Below, one piece after another: positions 49,101 through 55,099 of a stretch of DNA of 64,000 nucleotides. The stretch is from positions 113,767,640 through 113,831,639 of the forward strand of contig NW_026262712.1 in assembly GCF_021869535.1 (NCBI RefSeq). The letters are read 5' to 3'. The position numbers and the translations under genes are program-made. The DNA is from Mytilus californianus (Eukaryota > Mollusca > Bivalvia > Mytilida > Mytilidae). Positions within the stretch are counted from its first letter, which is position 1. Each line of letters opens with the position of its first letter. The notes under the pieces are model-generated. The model had not been told where the DNA came from. It made no database searches and saw only the letters and a list, made by a program, of their open reading frames with translations.

Positions 49101-52100
49101 GCCGTATCTCAAAAACTATTTATGATTATTGCTTAAAATTTTACACACTTCTTAGTTATATAAATCTTAAGATCTGTATACTTTTTGGTTTTGATTCAAA
49201 ATTTTATTTTAGAGATATTGAGTTTTTTGTAAAAAAAAAGGGGGGGTTTTCGCATGTCACGCCGTATGTCAGAAACTATTTATGCTTATTGCATAAAAAT
49301 TCACACACAAGATGACGGGCGTATCAGGCGCTCATGGCGCAGCTGTTTATTATAGGTGCTATAAGAAAATTTTATTTTAGCCTGATATAACAATAATTTC
49401 TAAAGAAAGAGCATCTGGTTGGTGGCTTCAGAAATTTTTCAGGAATACTGCCAGACTTGTCTTAAAACTACACATTATTTTTAAGATGTGATTTGATTTT
49501 AGGTTGAGGATATACAGCGCCATGGTCCACCACAGTCTTTTCAAGAGGACGCTTTTGAAAAAAAATCACGGTACAATTCGCAATATAATATTTTTACAGA
49601 ACCAGAAAGCGAGAGAGACACCAGCATTAAATTTGCAAAGCACTATGTTGCTAAGCGTATTATGACTGGAGGGTATTTTGAGGACCATGAGACATGGTGA
49701 GTAATAAAATTTAAGGAAGAGGAAAGTAAAATTCCTTTATTTATAAGTAAAATCCAAATTGAATCTGTAAAGTGGTAACAAGCATATACAGTCACTCCTG
49801 CGGTGTATCCTGAACTGTGTCTGACTGACAAAATGTAAGACTAAATTTATTCGGTCAGACAGAAAATTATAGATCATTTTAGTTGAATATGTAGAGGGAA
49901 AAGGGTCAAATTTTGTTTGGGGGTCATACAAACCATGAAACAGTTTGGCACAGACAGGCAACTGGAAGAAACAGTCTTGAATTTGAAACACCATGGGTAA
50001 TATTTTTATCGTTGTTTTCTTAGGCAAGGTTATTGACTTGGGCTTATTACATCATATAATTCTCTTTCTATTCAACTGAGAATTTCTTTTTGTAACCAAT
50101 GTAAACAAGATGGCGGCTATTATAACACAATCCAGCTGCCGACATTAAAAATATTTATTTTCACTGCGCGTCAATCGTTTAAATTAAATAATAAACACAA
50201 AACATTCATTTAATGACAATAAGAGTTTTTGTAGTTTATTTTTTTACCAGATAGCAAATTTCATGAAGTACATATTTTGCGTTAACCAACAAATATATTC
50301 ATGCGCCAGGCTAATTCAATGACACAAATACACAATTTACTTGTGATAGAGGTTATGAGTGTGGAAAAATAAATTCCTTATCTCCAATTTAAAAGAATTA
50401 TAAGGATTAAATGCCTTTTTAAAGGAATTTATTGGTGTATAAACTCAGGACCAAGTCACTCACAAACATATTATTAATTTTTGAGTGAAGGCGTTTAATC
50501 CTATAATAACTCATTAATAATTGTATATAATAAATCGACTTAAAACTGTAATTGAAGATTTTTACTATTCAGCATGTCATTTTGTGGATTTTCATTCATA
50601 GGAAAACTGCATCACCAAATGTGATCAACTTTGGATTATCCTCCCCAGAAGTAAGAAAGTATTTTGGGTTGGGTCACCAGACTCAACAGGTCGCAGGAAA
50701 AATTTCATTATTAAAAAGAGGAAAACATGGACATGTTTTGGAGGAATCCCAAAATGAGGATGTAATATTGAGTGCCACTCTTTCACTAAATATTGATGCT
50801 AACATCAGCCAGTATACCCTGAAGAGAGGAAGTGGTGTGACCACCCAAGAAAATGAGCTTGCTCAAAGTGGAAATTGGGTGCAATACATAAATGAGAATG
50901 AAAATGTAGGTGCAAACATAATATTTGTATGATCATTAATAAAGATTCATTTAAACATCTTCTGTTAATGAATTGTAAAAAACTAACAATTTATTTTTCT
51001 GAGTTGTTTATTTTTTTTTCTTTTCAAGTAATCATACCACATCTCTTATATTTATATAAAATATATATATCTAAGCCTATATAAATAACAACCTTAAAGA
51101 AATTCCTGACTGTGTACCAACATGTTGACTGTTGTATGATTATGTACCAGTAGTCCATTCAAACCAAGTTTGAACCTCAAACTAATTGCAACAGAAAATG
51201 TGTTAGTTCTAATCTATAGCATTAAGCCCTAATTATACACATAAAAAAGTCCAATAAAATCTTACTTGATGAAAACTCAAAATCTGCATTTTTAATTTCC
51301 TATGGAAATTAACATTGGAAAGGGAGATAACTCCGCAAAAATGAGTCTTTTTTTTAAACCAGTTTTTGGTTGATTTTCTTAAAATTCATGTAAAGTATGA
51401 TACTTTGATGGGGTTATAAGTTCTTGTTTGACTACATTATAAGATCTTCAGCTCATGAAATGTGACAATACCAAAGTGTTATGCATATTTTTATTTTTTT
51501 TTGCACATTTTTCATTAAAGGAATTGCAAATTTATGGTTTTGTGACCATTTTGAAAAAAATAATGTGAATATTTGGTATTGTTTATATCTGTAAATTATA
51601 TTTGTTCAGCATCTACCTTGTTTCAAGATACTTTAAACCATAAAAAGAAGAATAGATGCTTAGTTATTTTTATCAAATTTGAGATTCTTTACCTTGACAT
51701 GTTGAAAAATCTAATAAATGGTCAACTAACGAATTATTAAATCTAGGTTGCAGCTGGATAAAAGATATGAAAACACCTTTAGAGTTGTTTGTTATACTCT
51801 AAAGAATAAAAGCGGTAAAGTTATAATTTTGTATCAATTTTATTGATATTTCTGCTTTTTTTTGCAGAGTTATCTCCCATTTCAATACAAATCTCCATAG
51901 GAATTTTAAACTTGTGATTCTTAGTTTTCCTAAAGTTAGATTTTGTTGGACTTTTTTCTTTGTATATTTGGGGTATAATGCTAAAGATTAAAACTTAAAA
52001 ATCTTCAGTTGCAATTACTTCAAGGTTAGGGTCAAATTTATGCTAGATTGACTGGACTATAGGCTTCATATAAGTTACACTTAAGATAAACATTCTGAGT

Positions 52101-52880
52101 ATGCAAGATACTATGGGGAGTCAAATTTCAGCTTGACATATTTTGAAGATAATTGAATCAAATAGGAATAATATTATGTAACTTCGTGTTTAATTAACAT
52201 GCAAACCCAATATAAATTGAAGACGAACTACTTATGAAAAGGAAATGGTATTTAATATATCCCTGGCTCCTCACTTTTTTCTTACTTTATTTAGGTTATA
52301 CAAATAAATTATATATTATCCTACAATTTTTTAATAGTACATATTTTGTATATTAATTGCCCACAAATTTTAACAAGTTTAGTGAGTATAATTAACATAA
52401 GATATGTAAGAACACTGAATTGTCCAATAGAACAAAAGAGAGGAACTATACCAATAAAAGAACTTGTTAGTTAAATATTTCAATAAGACAGCAAACAAAC
52501 AACGAAATAACAAAGACAACTATGATAATTTTGTATTTTTGTTGCAGGAATGCTATGGTATATTCCAAGAGGGGTATATTTTAACACCAAAAAGAGGAAG
52601 CACAAGACTAATAGTCAAATTGCAGAAAGCTGAGAAGGTCAACACCAAGGATTGTAACTGTGACATGTACAATGTGCAAAATGGTTTTGATATTTTAAGT
52701 TCTATAAATGTACAGAAAAGGGTTAATTTTTTTCATGATTGCAAAGGAGGATCATGCAACATTTCAAAGGCATTGCATGAAGAAAGAATTGAACAAGAAA
52801 ACATTACAAGAAAAACAAATCATTTGAAACACAAGAAAAATCATACTGTGTATGTTCTAAATAAATATAGTTTCATTTAG
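15783..52880 (+). CDS. Plavaka/Tnp2-like (CACTA superfamily) transposase, multi-exon
   Basis: Exons: 15783..16107, 31950..32056, 34310..34435, then 37756..37952, 39516..39633, 41510..41657, 42512..42684, 43428..43623, 46734..46811, 47742..47885, 49503..49696, 50602..50905, 52548..52880. Borders are GT-AG and every junction keeps phase except 34435/37756, where an exon of 3n+2 nt is missing. About 814 residues are visible. In order they show an N-terminal C2H2 finger, an acidic linker, LFLDD...SRQW, FLGASE, CCNHL...CPRC, SLGTSRTPDETKR, DIPVGLLHLIPLGLAKH and HLLLHVVEDIQRHGPP, which follow the order of motifs I know from Plavaka transposases. Likely catalytic acids are Asp in LFLDD, Asp in DIPVGLLH and Glu in FQEDAFE (inference). 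No stops occur in the exons. Intron 1 is 15.8 kb because of nested insertions. Confidence 0.82.
16591..16758. mobile_element. Foldback MITE (hairpin), copy 2
   Basis: AGAGATAACTGTATTGTATT and its inverse bound two arms containing GCGGACG(T)CCATCGGTAG around the loop GGCGACGCGTAGCGGAGAC. It is highly similar to 9410..9570. Confidence 0.75.
16759..17180 (+). repeat. Dispersed repeat with MSASLVTD reading frame, uninterrupted copy
   Basis: Aligned with 9571..9711 plus 10543..10790. It is bounded by ATTCTAATGCAA and TTGCATTAGAAT, an inverted pair. An ATG at 17041 gives MSASLVTDKELENYTL and stays open for about 44 codons to 17176. It shares GGTGACGTCAT and CATCAAACGTAAACACCGGG with the other copy. 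It may be a captured promoter plus first exon. Confidence 0.5.
17632..17766. mobile_element. hAT-like MITE with 8-bp target duplication
   Basis: AGGCGGATCTAGG and CTGGATCTGCCACTG are the ends. ATATTCAT occurs just before (17624..17631) and just after (17767..17774). Eight-base duplications are characteristic of hAT elements. It belongs to the same family as 7891..8031. Confidence 0.75.
18604..19700. repeat. Retroelement fragment interrupted by a LINE 3' end
   Basis: A GAAGATGTGGTATGATTGCC fragment begins at 18604. It breaks at 18642 and resumes near 19365 (AGACCAAATGACACAGAAAT), continuing to about 19700 with CTCCTGACTTGGGACAGGCA and ATGTGGCAGGGTTAAACATG. The interruption (18643..19364) is the 3' end of a LINE. 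Confidence 0.65.
18643..19398 (-). pseudogene. 3' end of a Jockey/CR1-type LINE with TTATTA tail
   Basis: On the minus strand the frame from about 19365 to 18985 encodes LPLIDYCCIIWGE, ILKLQKRAARLILG, PLFKEVGWMTVDNRIKYHK and FKKSFVYSGSVLWN, the C-terminal domain that follows the RT in Jockey/CR1-like ORF2. The 3' UTR runs to a (TTA)n tract at 18643..18661. It is 5'-truncated. A related 3' end lies at 43752. Confidence 0.75.
19801..20410. other. Intron 1 sequence with retroelement 3' fragment
   Basis: GCAGCTGGATACGCCCGCAG near 19830 matches the LINE 3' family at 43915 and 62330. The rest shows partial units of the tandem element that follows. No gene seen. Confidence 0.4.
20419..21770. repeat. 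Tandem duplication, copy 1 (1352 bp)
   Basis: Nearly identical to 21771..23135 over its whole length; the clear difference is the C-tract (14 here, 27 in the second copy). It contains three units of about 157 bp (CCGAAAAACTGGAAAATCCCC), the end GACGACGGACGTACAGATGG / AACGGGCGTATAAAA, and a complete 290-bp LTR (21274..21563). One breakpoint is in the flank of the retrotransposon and the other inside it, so the event came after the insertion. Confidence 0.85.
21274..21563 (-). repeat. Extra LTR copy carried in the tandem duplication
   Basis: Identical by eye to the LTR at 22626..22915, bounded TGATGTG...CACAACA on the plus strand and preceded by GAAC. It arose by the 1.35-kb duplication, not by a separate insertion. 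Confidence 0.85.
22626..22915 (-). repeat. 3' LTR of the gypsy element
   Basis: Reads TGTTGTGTAATATGG...ATCACATCA on the minus strand, with TG...CA ends, 290 bp. The 5' LTR differs only around CTATTATAAGCACTGG versus CTATGATACGCTCTGG. Confidence 0.92.
22916..22950 (-). other. Polypurine tract with expanded G run
   Basis: On the minus strand a run of 27 G is followed by AGGGAG directly before the LTR TGTTGTG. This purine tract would prime plus-strand DNA synthesis. The duplicate upstream has only 14 G, showing homopolymer instability. Confidence 0.85.
23320..23454 (-). other. PHD finger at the integrase C terminus
   Basis: CLCRKPDD, MIQCDFCDEWYHGACIDL and FRCPRC give the Cys4-His-Cys3 pattern of a PHD finger, with the Trp in DEWYHGAC placed as in H3K4me3 readers. 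Gypsy integrases more often carry a chromodomain here. A histone-guided targeting role is inferred. Confidence 0.88.
27458..27464 (-). promoter_or_regulatory. -1 ribosomal frameshift heptamer between gag and pol
   Basis: On the minus strand gag reads GAA AAA AAT, giving the heptamer A AAA AAT in X XXY YYZ phase. The pol frame is open from this point, 40 bases before the gag stop. This is a canonical -1 slippery site; a downstream structure was not modelled. Confidence 0.75.
28320..28490 (-). repeat. 84-bp tandem repeat inside gag
   Basis: CACGTTTTTCAATG recurs at exactly 84-bp spacing (28387 and 28471), giving two copies of a 28-residue Gln-rich segment with the frame kept. Confidence 0.8.
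28852..31107. mobile_element. piggyBac-like non-autonomous element in gag
   Basis: TTAA flanks both sides (28848..28851 and 31108..31111). The ends are an 18-bp perfect inverted repeat, GGGCATACGATACAGTAG. Removing the element with one TTAA leaves the gag frame continuous, so boundaries are secure. TTAA specificity is the hallmark of piggyBac. Internally there are CGCGACGTTGTT-type motifs near both ends (28905..28990, 30520..30560) and a repeated segment (30689..30720, 31056..31085). No transposase is seen. Apparent short frames inside are not genes. Confidence 0.85.
31550..31567 (-). other. Candidate primer-binding site
   Basis: One base inside the 5' LTR the minus strand reads TGGTGCTTGGCGAGC, starting with the TGG complementary to a tRNA CCA end. 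The tRNA is not identified. Confidence 0.55.
31569..31858 (-). repeat. 5' LTR of the gypsy element
   Basis: TGTTGTG...CACATCA on the minus strand, 290 bp, followed outside by GAAC. It contains TATAATGG shortly after its start as a possible core promoter element. Confidence 0.92.
31950..32056 (+). CDS. Transposase exon 2
   Basis: It follows AACATTTCAG, completes the split codon from exon 1 and encodes SNDEQSKDFDWYLYQSKTEL and onward to HPRPI before GTTAGT, phase 0. Joined to the next exon it gives the motif order (SK.E..L..F...HPRP....V.FVLY..KEL) seen before the catalytic domain in relatives. The donor is weaker than most here. Confidence 0.65.
32057..33839. other. Transposase intron 2, first part
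   Basis: AT-rich. A 128-codon minus-strand frame at 32779..33165 has no recognisable motif and is probably chance. No repeat family identified. Confidence 0.4.
33840..34270 (-). repeat. 3' end of the Penelope-like element, truncated copy
   Basis: It is the reverse complement of the 3' tail at 58400..58815: AAATTGAGAATGGAAATGGG ... GCCGAAGGCCACCAATGGGT ... TTGGGACAGGCGCAAAAATG ... TTTTACTCTGCATATTGC. The copy is 5'-truncated and inserted just upstream of transposase exon 3. Confidence 0.75.
34310..34435 (+). CDS. Transposase exon 3
   Basis: Acceptor TTTTTTCAG and donor GTAAGT. It encodes SDEVVKFVLYMMKELNVPD and continues to SWEELITK, 42 codons with no interruption, phase 0 in and out. The next recognised exon needs phase 2, so something lies between. 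Confidence 0.75.
34780..34975. repeat. Inverted repeat (foldback) in intron 3
   Basis: Arms CTCTCAACAGTTAAATTTTAA and TTAAAATTTAACTGTCTTGAG, with matching flanks (ACTCGTGTATTACGATATT / AATATCGTAACACACTTGT), form a hairpin of about 80-bp arms. No coding. Confidence 0.6.
35565..35672. repeat. Near-perfect hairpin, about 45-bp arms
   Basis: AGATACAATGGATAAGCGTG...ATGAAACCAT and ATGGTTTATTTTTCAT...CACTTATCCATTGTATCT-like arms (CTACGCTTATCCATTGTATC) flank a 15-bp loop TCGCCCTCCGGGCTC. It looks like a small foldback MITE. Confidence 0.65.
35905..35965. repeat. Short Penelope-element end fragment
   Basis: AAATTGAAAATGGAAATGGGGAACGTGTCAAAGAAACAACAACCCGACC-type terminal fragment of about 50 bp. The same piece occurs at 15493, 39800, 56863 and elsewhere. 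Confidence 0.6.
36262..36355 (-). repeat. tRNA-like SINE head, minus strand
   Basis: The minus strand contains GGTAGCCGCGAGGTTAGCAT (A-box-like) and GGTTCGAATCC (perfect B box) about 60 bp apart. Acceptor pairing is not evident, so this is a tRNA-derived SINE or pseudogene, not a tRNA. Confidence 0.5.
36472..36562 (+). repeat. tRNA-like SINE head, plus strand
   Basis: GGTAGCCGAGAGGTTTCGTC (A box) and GGTTCGATTCC (B box) lie with class II Ser/Leu-like spacing. The T stem and acceptor stem pair poorly. With 36262..36355 it forms a divergent pair about 115 bp apart. Confidence 0.5.
37209..37710. mobile_element. Foldback element with TGTATATAAACTG tandem units
   Basis: AGCTACTTTAGTACAATTAA ... 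ATGTACATCTGTAG at the left is mirrored by CTACAGATGTGCATTTGATA-like sequence ... TTACTTGTACTAAAGTAGCT at the right. The left arm repeats TGTATATAAACTGT and the right arm repeats ACAGTTTATATACAG. It ends 45 bp before a transposase acceptor. The Tyr-rich open frames are by-products. Confidence 0.7.
37756..37952 (+). CDS. Transposase exon with LFLDD catalytic motif
   Basis: Follows TGAATTACAG and ends GCAG before GTATAA in phase 1. It encodes KPLANCEVIGHPAQAEKWKT, VVHIPINLFLDDT and KSRQWMALHCIQMQI. The DD...S(R/K)QW block corresponds to the first catalytic Asp region of Plavaka-type RNase H-fold transposases. A foldback repeat ends about 50 bp upstream of the acceptor. Confidence 0.8.
38058..39152. 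repeat. Tandem-repeat-bearing dispersed element, copy 2
   Basis: Same family as 11855..12656. It starts with GTGTCCACATGTGGACAC (38072..38089) and GATGATGCCCCCGCTGG, carries repeated CATAACATTTGGTTGAGGC units, and ends GGACGTACGGACAGACGGAC ... GGCAGGGCATAA. More units are present than in copy 1. Confidence 0.7.
39516..39633 (+). CDS. Transposase exon: GLP...FLGASE
   Basis: Acceptor ATTTCCAG and donor GTGATT; enters in phase 1 and exits in phase 2. It encodes LPTKERQKEGALQFLGASEK and MDVAQVILNDIKDL, matching the GLP / F(V/L)..S / ME/D...I block that follows the DD motif in the family. Confidence 0.78.
39795..39855. repeat. Short Penelope-element end fragment next to a duplicated exon piece
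   Basis: AATTGATAATGGAAATGGGG ... CAACAACCCAAC fragment. It lies directly before the partial copy of a transposase exon. Confidence 0.6.
39873..39950 (+). pseudogene. Partial duplicate of the zinc-cluster transposase exon
   Basis: TATTGCAGACTTCAATATGT, GTCTTATTGTTGCAACC and TTAGGAGCAGCAGCT match the exon at 41510..41657 almost base for base over about 75 bp, but no splice sites or Cys-pair end are kept. It lies 1.65 kb upstream in the preceding intron. Confidence 0.8.
41510..41657 (+). CDS. Transposase exon: Cys/His zinc-binding insert
   Basis: Acceptor TACTTTTAG and donor GTAAGT. It encodes DGVEGYDANEMKKCFIKSSL and FNMLSYCCNHLGAAANKYCP with a final RCN. The CC.H...C..C cluster occupies the place of the zinc-binding insert in Plavaka transposases. 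Part of this exon is duplicated near 39873..39950. Confidence 0.78.
41875..41985. repeat. Hairpin MITE, CATAGCTGAGAGGGTGATAG arms
   Basis: AACACATAGCTGAGAGGGTG plus ATAGAGC is mirrored by GCTCTATCACCCTCTCAGCT plus ATGTTATT, with a loop of about 50 bp. Short foldback element, no coding. Confidence 0.7.
42512..42684 (+). CDS. Transposase exon: SLGTSRTPDET block
   Basis: Acceptor ATTTTACAG and donor GTTTGT, phase 0 to 2. It encodes VDSEHFMSLGTSRTPDETKR and a basic stretch ending FWDLIDPH. The RTP(D/E)ET motif is a landmark of the family. Confidence 0.8.
43428..43623 (+). CDS. Transposase exon: second catalytic Asp block
   Basis: Acceptor TTAACAG and donor GTAAGT. It encodes DIPVGLLHLIPLGLAKHLVK and then SKFQNFFHYIDSKQGKHFKE. 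The D.P...LH...LG..K block carries the presumed second catalytic Asp and is strongly diagnostic. Confidence 0.82.
43750..44000 (-). repeat. LINE 3' end with (TAA)n tail
   Basis: The minus-strand 3' tail (TTATTATTATT) and TCTTTATTTAAAGAG plus CTTCCCTGAGGCCCTCA match the LINE 3' UTR at 18643..18730. It continues into the TACGACCGCAGAGGTCAAAC segment shared with 19840 and 62340. Confidence 0.7.
44160..44845. repeat. Tandem-repeat element ending in GACGATGACGATGACG
   Basis: About three units of roughly 150-190 bp share TTTCAGAGAGATCCATACAC, ACAAGTTAT(T)GTCTGGAA and TTTTTTGG(C/A). The element ends with GACGACGACGATGCC and CTGCCGTAAAATTTTTTGCG. A purine/poly-C run opens it. Non-coding. Confidence 0.6.
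44992..46205. mobile_element. TIR element with subterminal CTCAAATCTATGTCC motifs
   Basis: ATATATATATGTAAACCTCA at the left is mirrored by GAGGCTTACATATATATATA at the right. CCTCAAATCTGTGTC-type motifs recur about nine times in the left 270 bp, and GGACATAGATTTGAG-type inverses about eight times in the right 250 bp. No transposase. Its architecture resembles elements whose transposase binds subterminal repeats. Confidence 0.7.
46395..46625. repeat. Retroelement fragment
   Basis: Degenerate copy of the family at 19365..19700 (AGACCTCAGTACAGCCTTTA, AGCTATAAAGGTCCTGATAT, GGCTCCTGACTTGGGA). Ends about 110 bp before the exon at 46734. Confidence 0.5.
46734..46811 (+). CDS. Transposase exon (26 codons)
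   Basis: Acceptor TTTTTCAG and donor GTATGA, phase 0 to 0. It encodes LQLAPLNMSYAGVAGKYIRM and ends YLAK. This is the hydrophobic helical segment between the second Asp and the Glu. Confidence 0.72.
47742..47885 (+). CDS. Transposase exon leading into HLLLHV
   Basis: Acceptor TTTTTTTAG and donor GTAGGT, phase 0 to 0. It encodes 48 residues ending KKKAKTHLLLHV, the K.H.LLH motif that precedes the catalytic Glu in relatives. Confidence 0.78.
48505..49345. repeat. ATACGCCCGTC-ended element with 160-bp tandem units
   Basis: TTATACGCCCGTC opens and GACGGGCGTATCAGGCG closes it. Between them lie CCGTCTGTCTGTCCG simple repeats and four or five units of about 165 bp, each with CACATGTCGCGCCGTATCTC, TTATGATTATTGCTTAAAA and GATCTGTATACTTTTTGG. 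Open frames here are repeats read as protein. Confidence 0.7.
49503..49696 (+). CDS. Transposase exon with presumed catalytic Glu
   Basis: Acceptor ATTTTAG and donor GTGAGT, phase 0 to 2. It begins VEDIQRHGPPQSFQEDAFEK and continues FAKHYVAKRIMTGGYF. RHGPP...E..FE corresponds to the RFGP...E.FE block of the family, in which the Glu completes the DDE triad. Confidence 0.8.
50602..50905 (+). CDS. Transposase exon, C-terminal region
   Basis: Acceptor TTCATTCATAG and donor GTAGGT, phase 2 to 0. It encodes about 101 residues (KTASPNVINFGLSSPEVRKY ... WVQYINENEN). No stops. It has no separate domain that I recognise. Confidence 0.75.
51211..51989. mobile_element. TIR element with about 140-bp arms in the last intron region
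   Basis: AATCTATAGCATTAAGCCCT ... AAAAAAGTCCAATAAAATCT ... GGGAGATAACTCCGCAAAA is mirrored by TTTTTTTGCAGAGTTATCTC ... TTGTTGGACTTTTTTC ... GGGTATAATGCTAAAGATT. No transposase. Superfamily unknown. Confidence 0.6.
52548..52880 (+). CDS. Transposase last exon, Cys-rich tail
   Basis: Acceptor TTTTTGTTGCAG and phase 0. It encodes 110 residues from ECYGIFQEGYILTPKRGSTR to KYSFI and TAG. A Cys/His cluster (CNCD ... FFHDCKGGSC) near the end may bind zinc. Confidence 0.75.
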   Translation, partial: ECYGIFQEGYILTPKRGSTRLIVKLQKAEKVNTKDCNCDMYNVQNGFDILSSINVQKRVNFFHDCKGGSCNISKALHEERIEQENITRKTNHLKHKKNHTVYVLNKYSFI

Positions 52881-54890
52881 TCAATAATGTAAATGTACAG
52901 TAGGTTATGTTTGACTTGTTGAAAAGAAGTATGTTTCATAAGGCCCCAATTTAACATGTTTAACACCATGTTTAATATCAAATATTAATATCATTGTTTC
53001 AAGACAAAAATTGCATCAAGATAATGAATTTGGAAGAAGAGAAGTTATAAATTAATATTTTTATGGAGCTTTTCTTATAAAAGGTGTAAATTTACACTTT
53101 GAATTATAAATACGCAAAAAAATAAGAGTTTGGTGAAATTTGACAAAATCAGTTGCATTAAACATAATTTGTATTCAAGTTTCTTAACTTAATATGAGTA
53201 TTTTCCAGATATGTGACATATAATTAGTTTAAATTGAACAGGTTTGGACCCTGTTTTAAAATGCACACATTAAGAGAATTGTATAAAATGACCAAATTTT
53301 AGATAAAAACCTAACATATCGGTTAAAAAATTACAAATTTGGATACACATCTTAATGTGCTTAATTTTTTATCTTATTGTCCTTAAATTTTTAACAGAAA
53401 TTTATGTATTAGTTAAGATATTCCTTGTATTCCAAATTTCATAACATGATTTGTATGAAAAGTTTTGAGGGGGCAGTGGTGGTTGGAACAATTGTCTTTA
53501 AAAGTTTAGAAATATCTTCTGGTGCTATGACTGCAATGAACCTTGTTATGTAGGTGGTGTTTAAAAAGGTTTACAAAATGAATTGTAGGTGAGAAAAATT
53601 ATTAAAAAAATGGTTATGAAATTATTTAAATTTGTTATTTAAATGCAAATTTTGTGAAAAAAATGTTATGGTATTATTTTAATAATTTTTTTAAAAAGCA
53701 TAAATTGCTTTTCCATATTCATACTCAGTAACAGTGAAAAGTTTGGAGTAAAATTTTAAAATTTGGTACATACGAATTAACAAACTGTACTTGGATTTGA
53801 CCATAGCTGTTAATTTGTGAATGTCACATCCTGAATTACTTTCTTGTGTCAAAAGTTACAAGAATGTATAACCCATGATAATCAAATGTATGCACAAGTT
53901 TACATAATTTGCTTTTGTTGATATGATTAATTAATTTGCAAAGATATATACCTTACTGACATATATTTTGTAGTTTGACCCTTGTTTGGCTCCTGTAAGA
54001 CATGATCCTCATTATTATTCAAAATTTAAATATTTTCATCAATTGGCTTTTAGAAATAATTTACTGTGGAAAAGCTATTTATTGGAACAGGATCTAAAAA
54101 CATGTATTTCAAATATTTATTCACAGTCACATTATACAGGTTAGATGTAACATTGTTTTGTCTTGATATTAAATTGCTGATCCTGCTTAAATTATAATTT
54201 TTTAATCTTTTTATCCAAATATTTCTCAACAAATATGAATATTAATAGATTACCTGTACTCAGATATTGAATGTGTGTTTGATTATAAACATATATCAAA
54301 TTTTATGTTTATTATAATAAAGCAAATAGTTTTCATGAATCGCCAGAAAATTTCATAAATCTAGAAACTGTAACCATGGTAACAGTTGCAAAAGTATTGA
54401 AGTATAACACAAATATTACATAATTGCTGTCAATAATATCATTTTTTGACTAACACAAATTCGAAATATAAAAATAAATCTTATATCTGTAGACAATTTA
54501 TAATTATTTTATTTATCTGATGTTTACCATGTATCAATATTGCTTCAAAAATTTAACAGTATAAAAGTTTAATACCACCATGTGTTATGTTTTTTCAATA
54601 GAAAAACAATCTGTGAACAACTTGAATGGATCTATATATGTGTTTTAATTCTAAATCACATGGAAAATTACCAGTGAGTGTTTTATGCCCTGATATTACA
54701 CTTGGTGTACCTGTTTCAGCATTATTTACCATAGTCATCTCATTTTTGTGTCAAGATATATCTCAAGCATGATAAAAGTAATCAAAACCTTTTCATTTAT
54801 TGTAAAACTAATCATAATTAACTATGCATGCTGTTGACGTATAGATTTGTTATAATGGAATACATTTTTTCTTAAAATACATCTTTGAAT
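52881..54890. other. Transposase 3' UTR and downstream interval
   Basis: AT-rich, with no reading frame of interest. It runs from the stop codon to the right subterminal array. AATAAA-like words occur, but no single polyadenylation site stands out. Confidence 0.5.
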
Positions 54891-54896
54891 ATGATA

Positions 54897-55097
54897 CAGC
54901 CGTAATACGGATGTTTCAGAAACGTCCGTGAAACGGACAATCCGTTTTACACCAGTTTTTACACGTACGTTTTACGGATGTATTTTTACAGACGTTTTAC
55001 GGACGTAACCGTATCATCCGTAATACATCTGTATTACGGATGTTTTACGGACGTATATTACCACATCCGTGATACGTCCGTAGCTATTTTACCTGTG
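54897..55097 (-). repeat. Right subterminal repeat array and TIR
   Basis: Contains ACGTCCGT and ACGGACGT twice each, plus many diverged forms (ACGGATGTTTTACGGACG, CCGTAATACGGATG), and ends GTCCGTAGCTATTTTACCTG TG. It is more diverged than the left array, except for the terminal 25 bp, which are identical. Confidence 0.85.
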
Positions 55098-55099
55098 TA
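55098..55099. repeat. TA target-site duplication, right
   Basis: TA immediately follows the terminal CCTGTG, matching the TA at 2946..2947. Confidence 0.6.

Larger units (their letters stand above)
2948..55097 (+). mobile_element. Giant (about 52 kb) Plavaka/CACTA-like DNA transposon
   Basis: The left end begins CACAGGTAAAATAGCTACGG and continues GACGTA. The reverse complement of the right end is identical for these 25 bases. Both ends start with CAC, as in the CACTA superfamily, and both are followed inward by arrays of ACGTCCGT/ACGGACGT. A TA lies immediately outside each end (2946..2947 and 55098..55099), consistent with a 2-bp target duplication. The two non-LTR gene models inside, a Plavaka-like transposase and a divergent coiled-coil gene, lie wholly between the ends. 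Most of the length is intron filled by later insertions. What is seen: TIRs, subterminal arrays and gene content. Inferred: that these form one mobilisable unit. A 52-kb span is exceptional for a cut-and-paste element. Confidence 0.85.

Noticed and set aside
48539..49315. Several short frames with repeated SRRISKTIYDYC-like segments
   Set aside because: They are tandem 165-bp repeat units read in one frame, with no protein homologue recognised.
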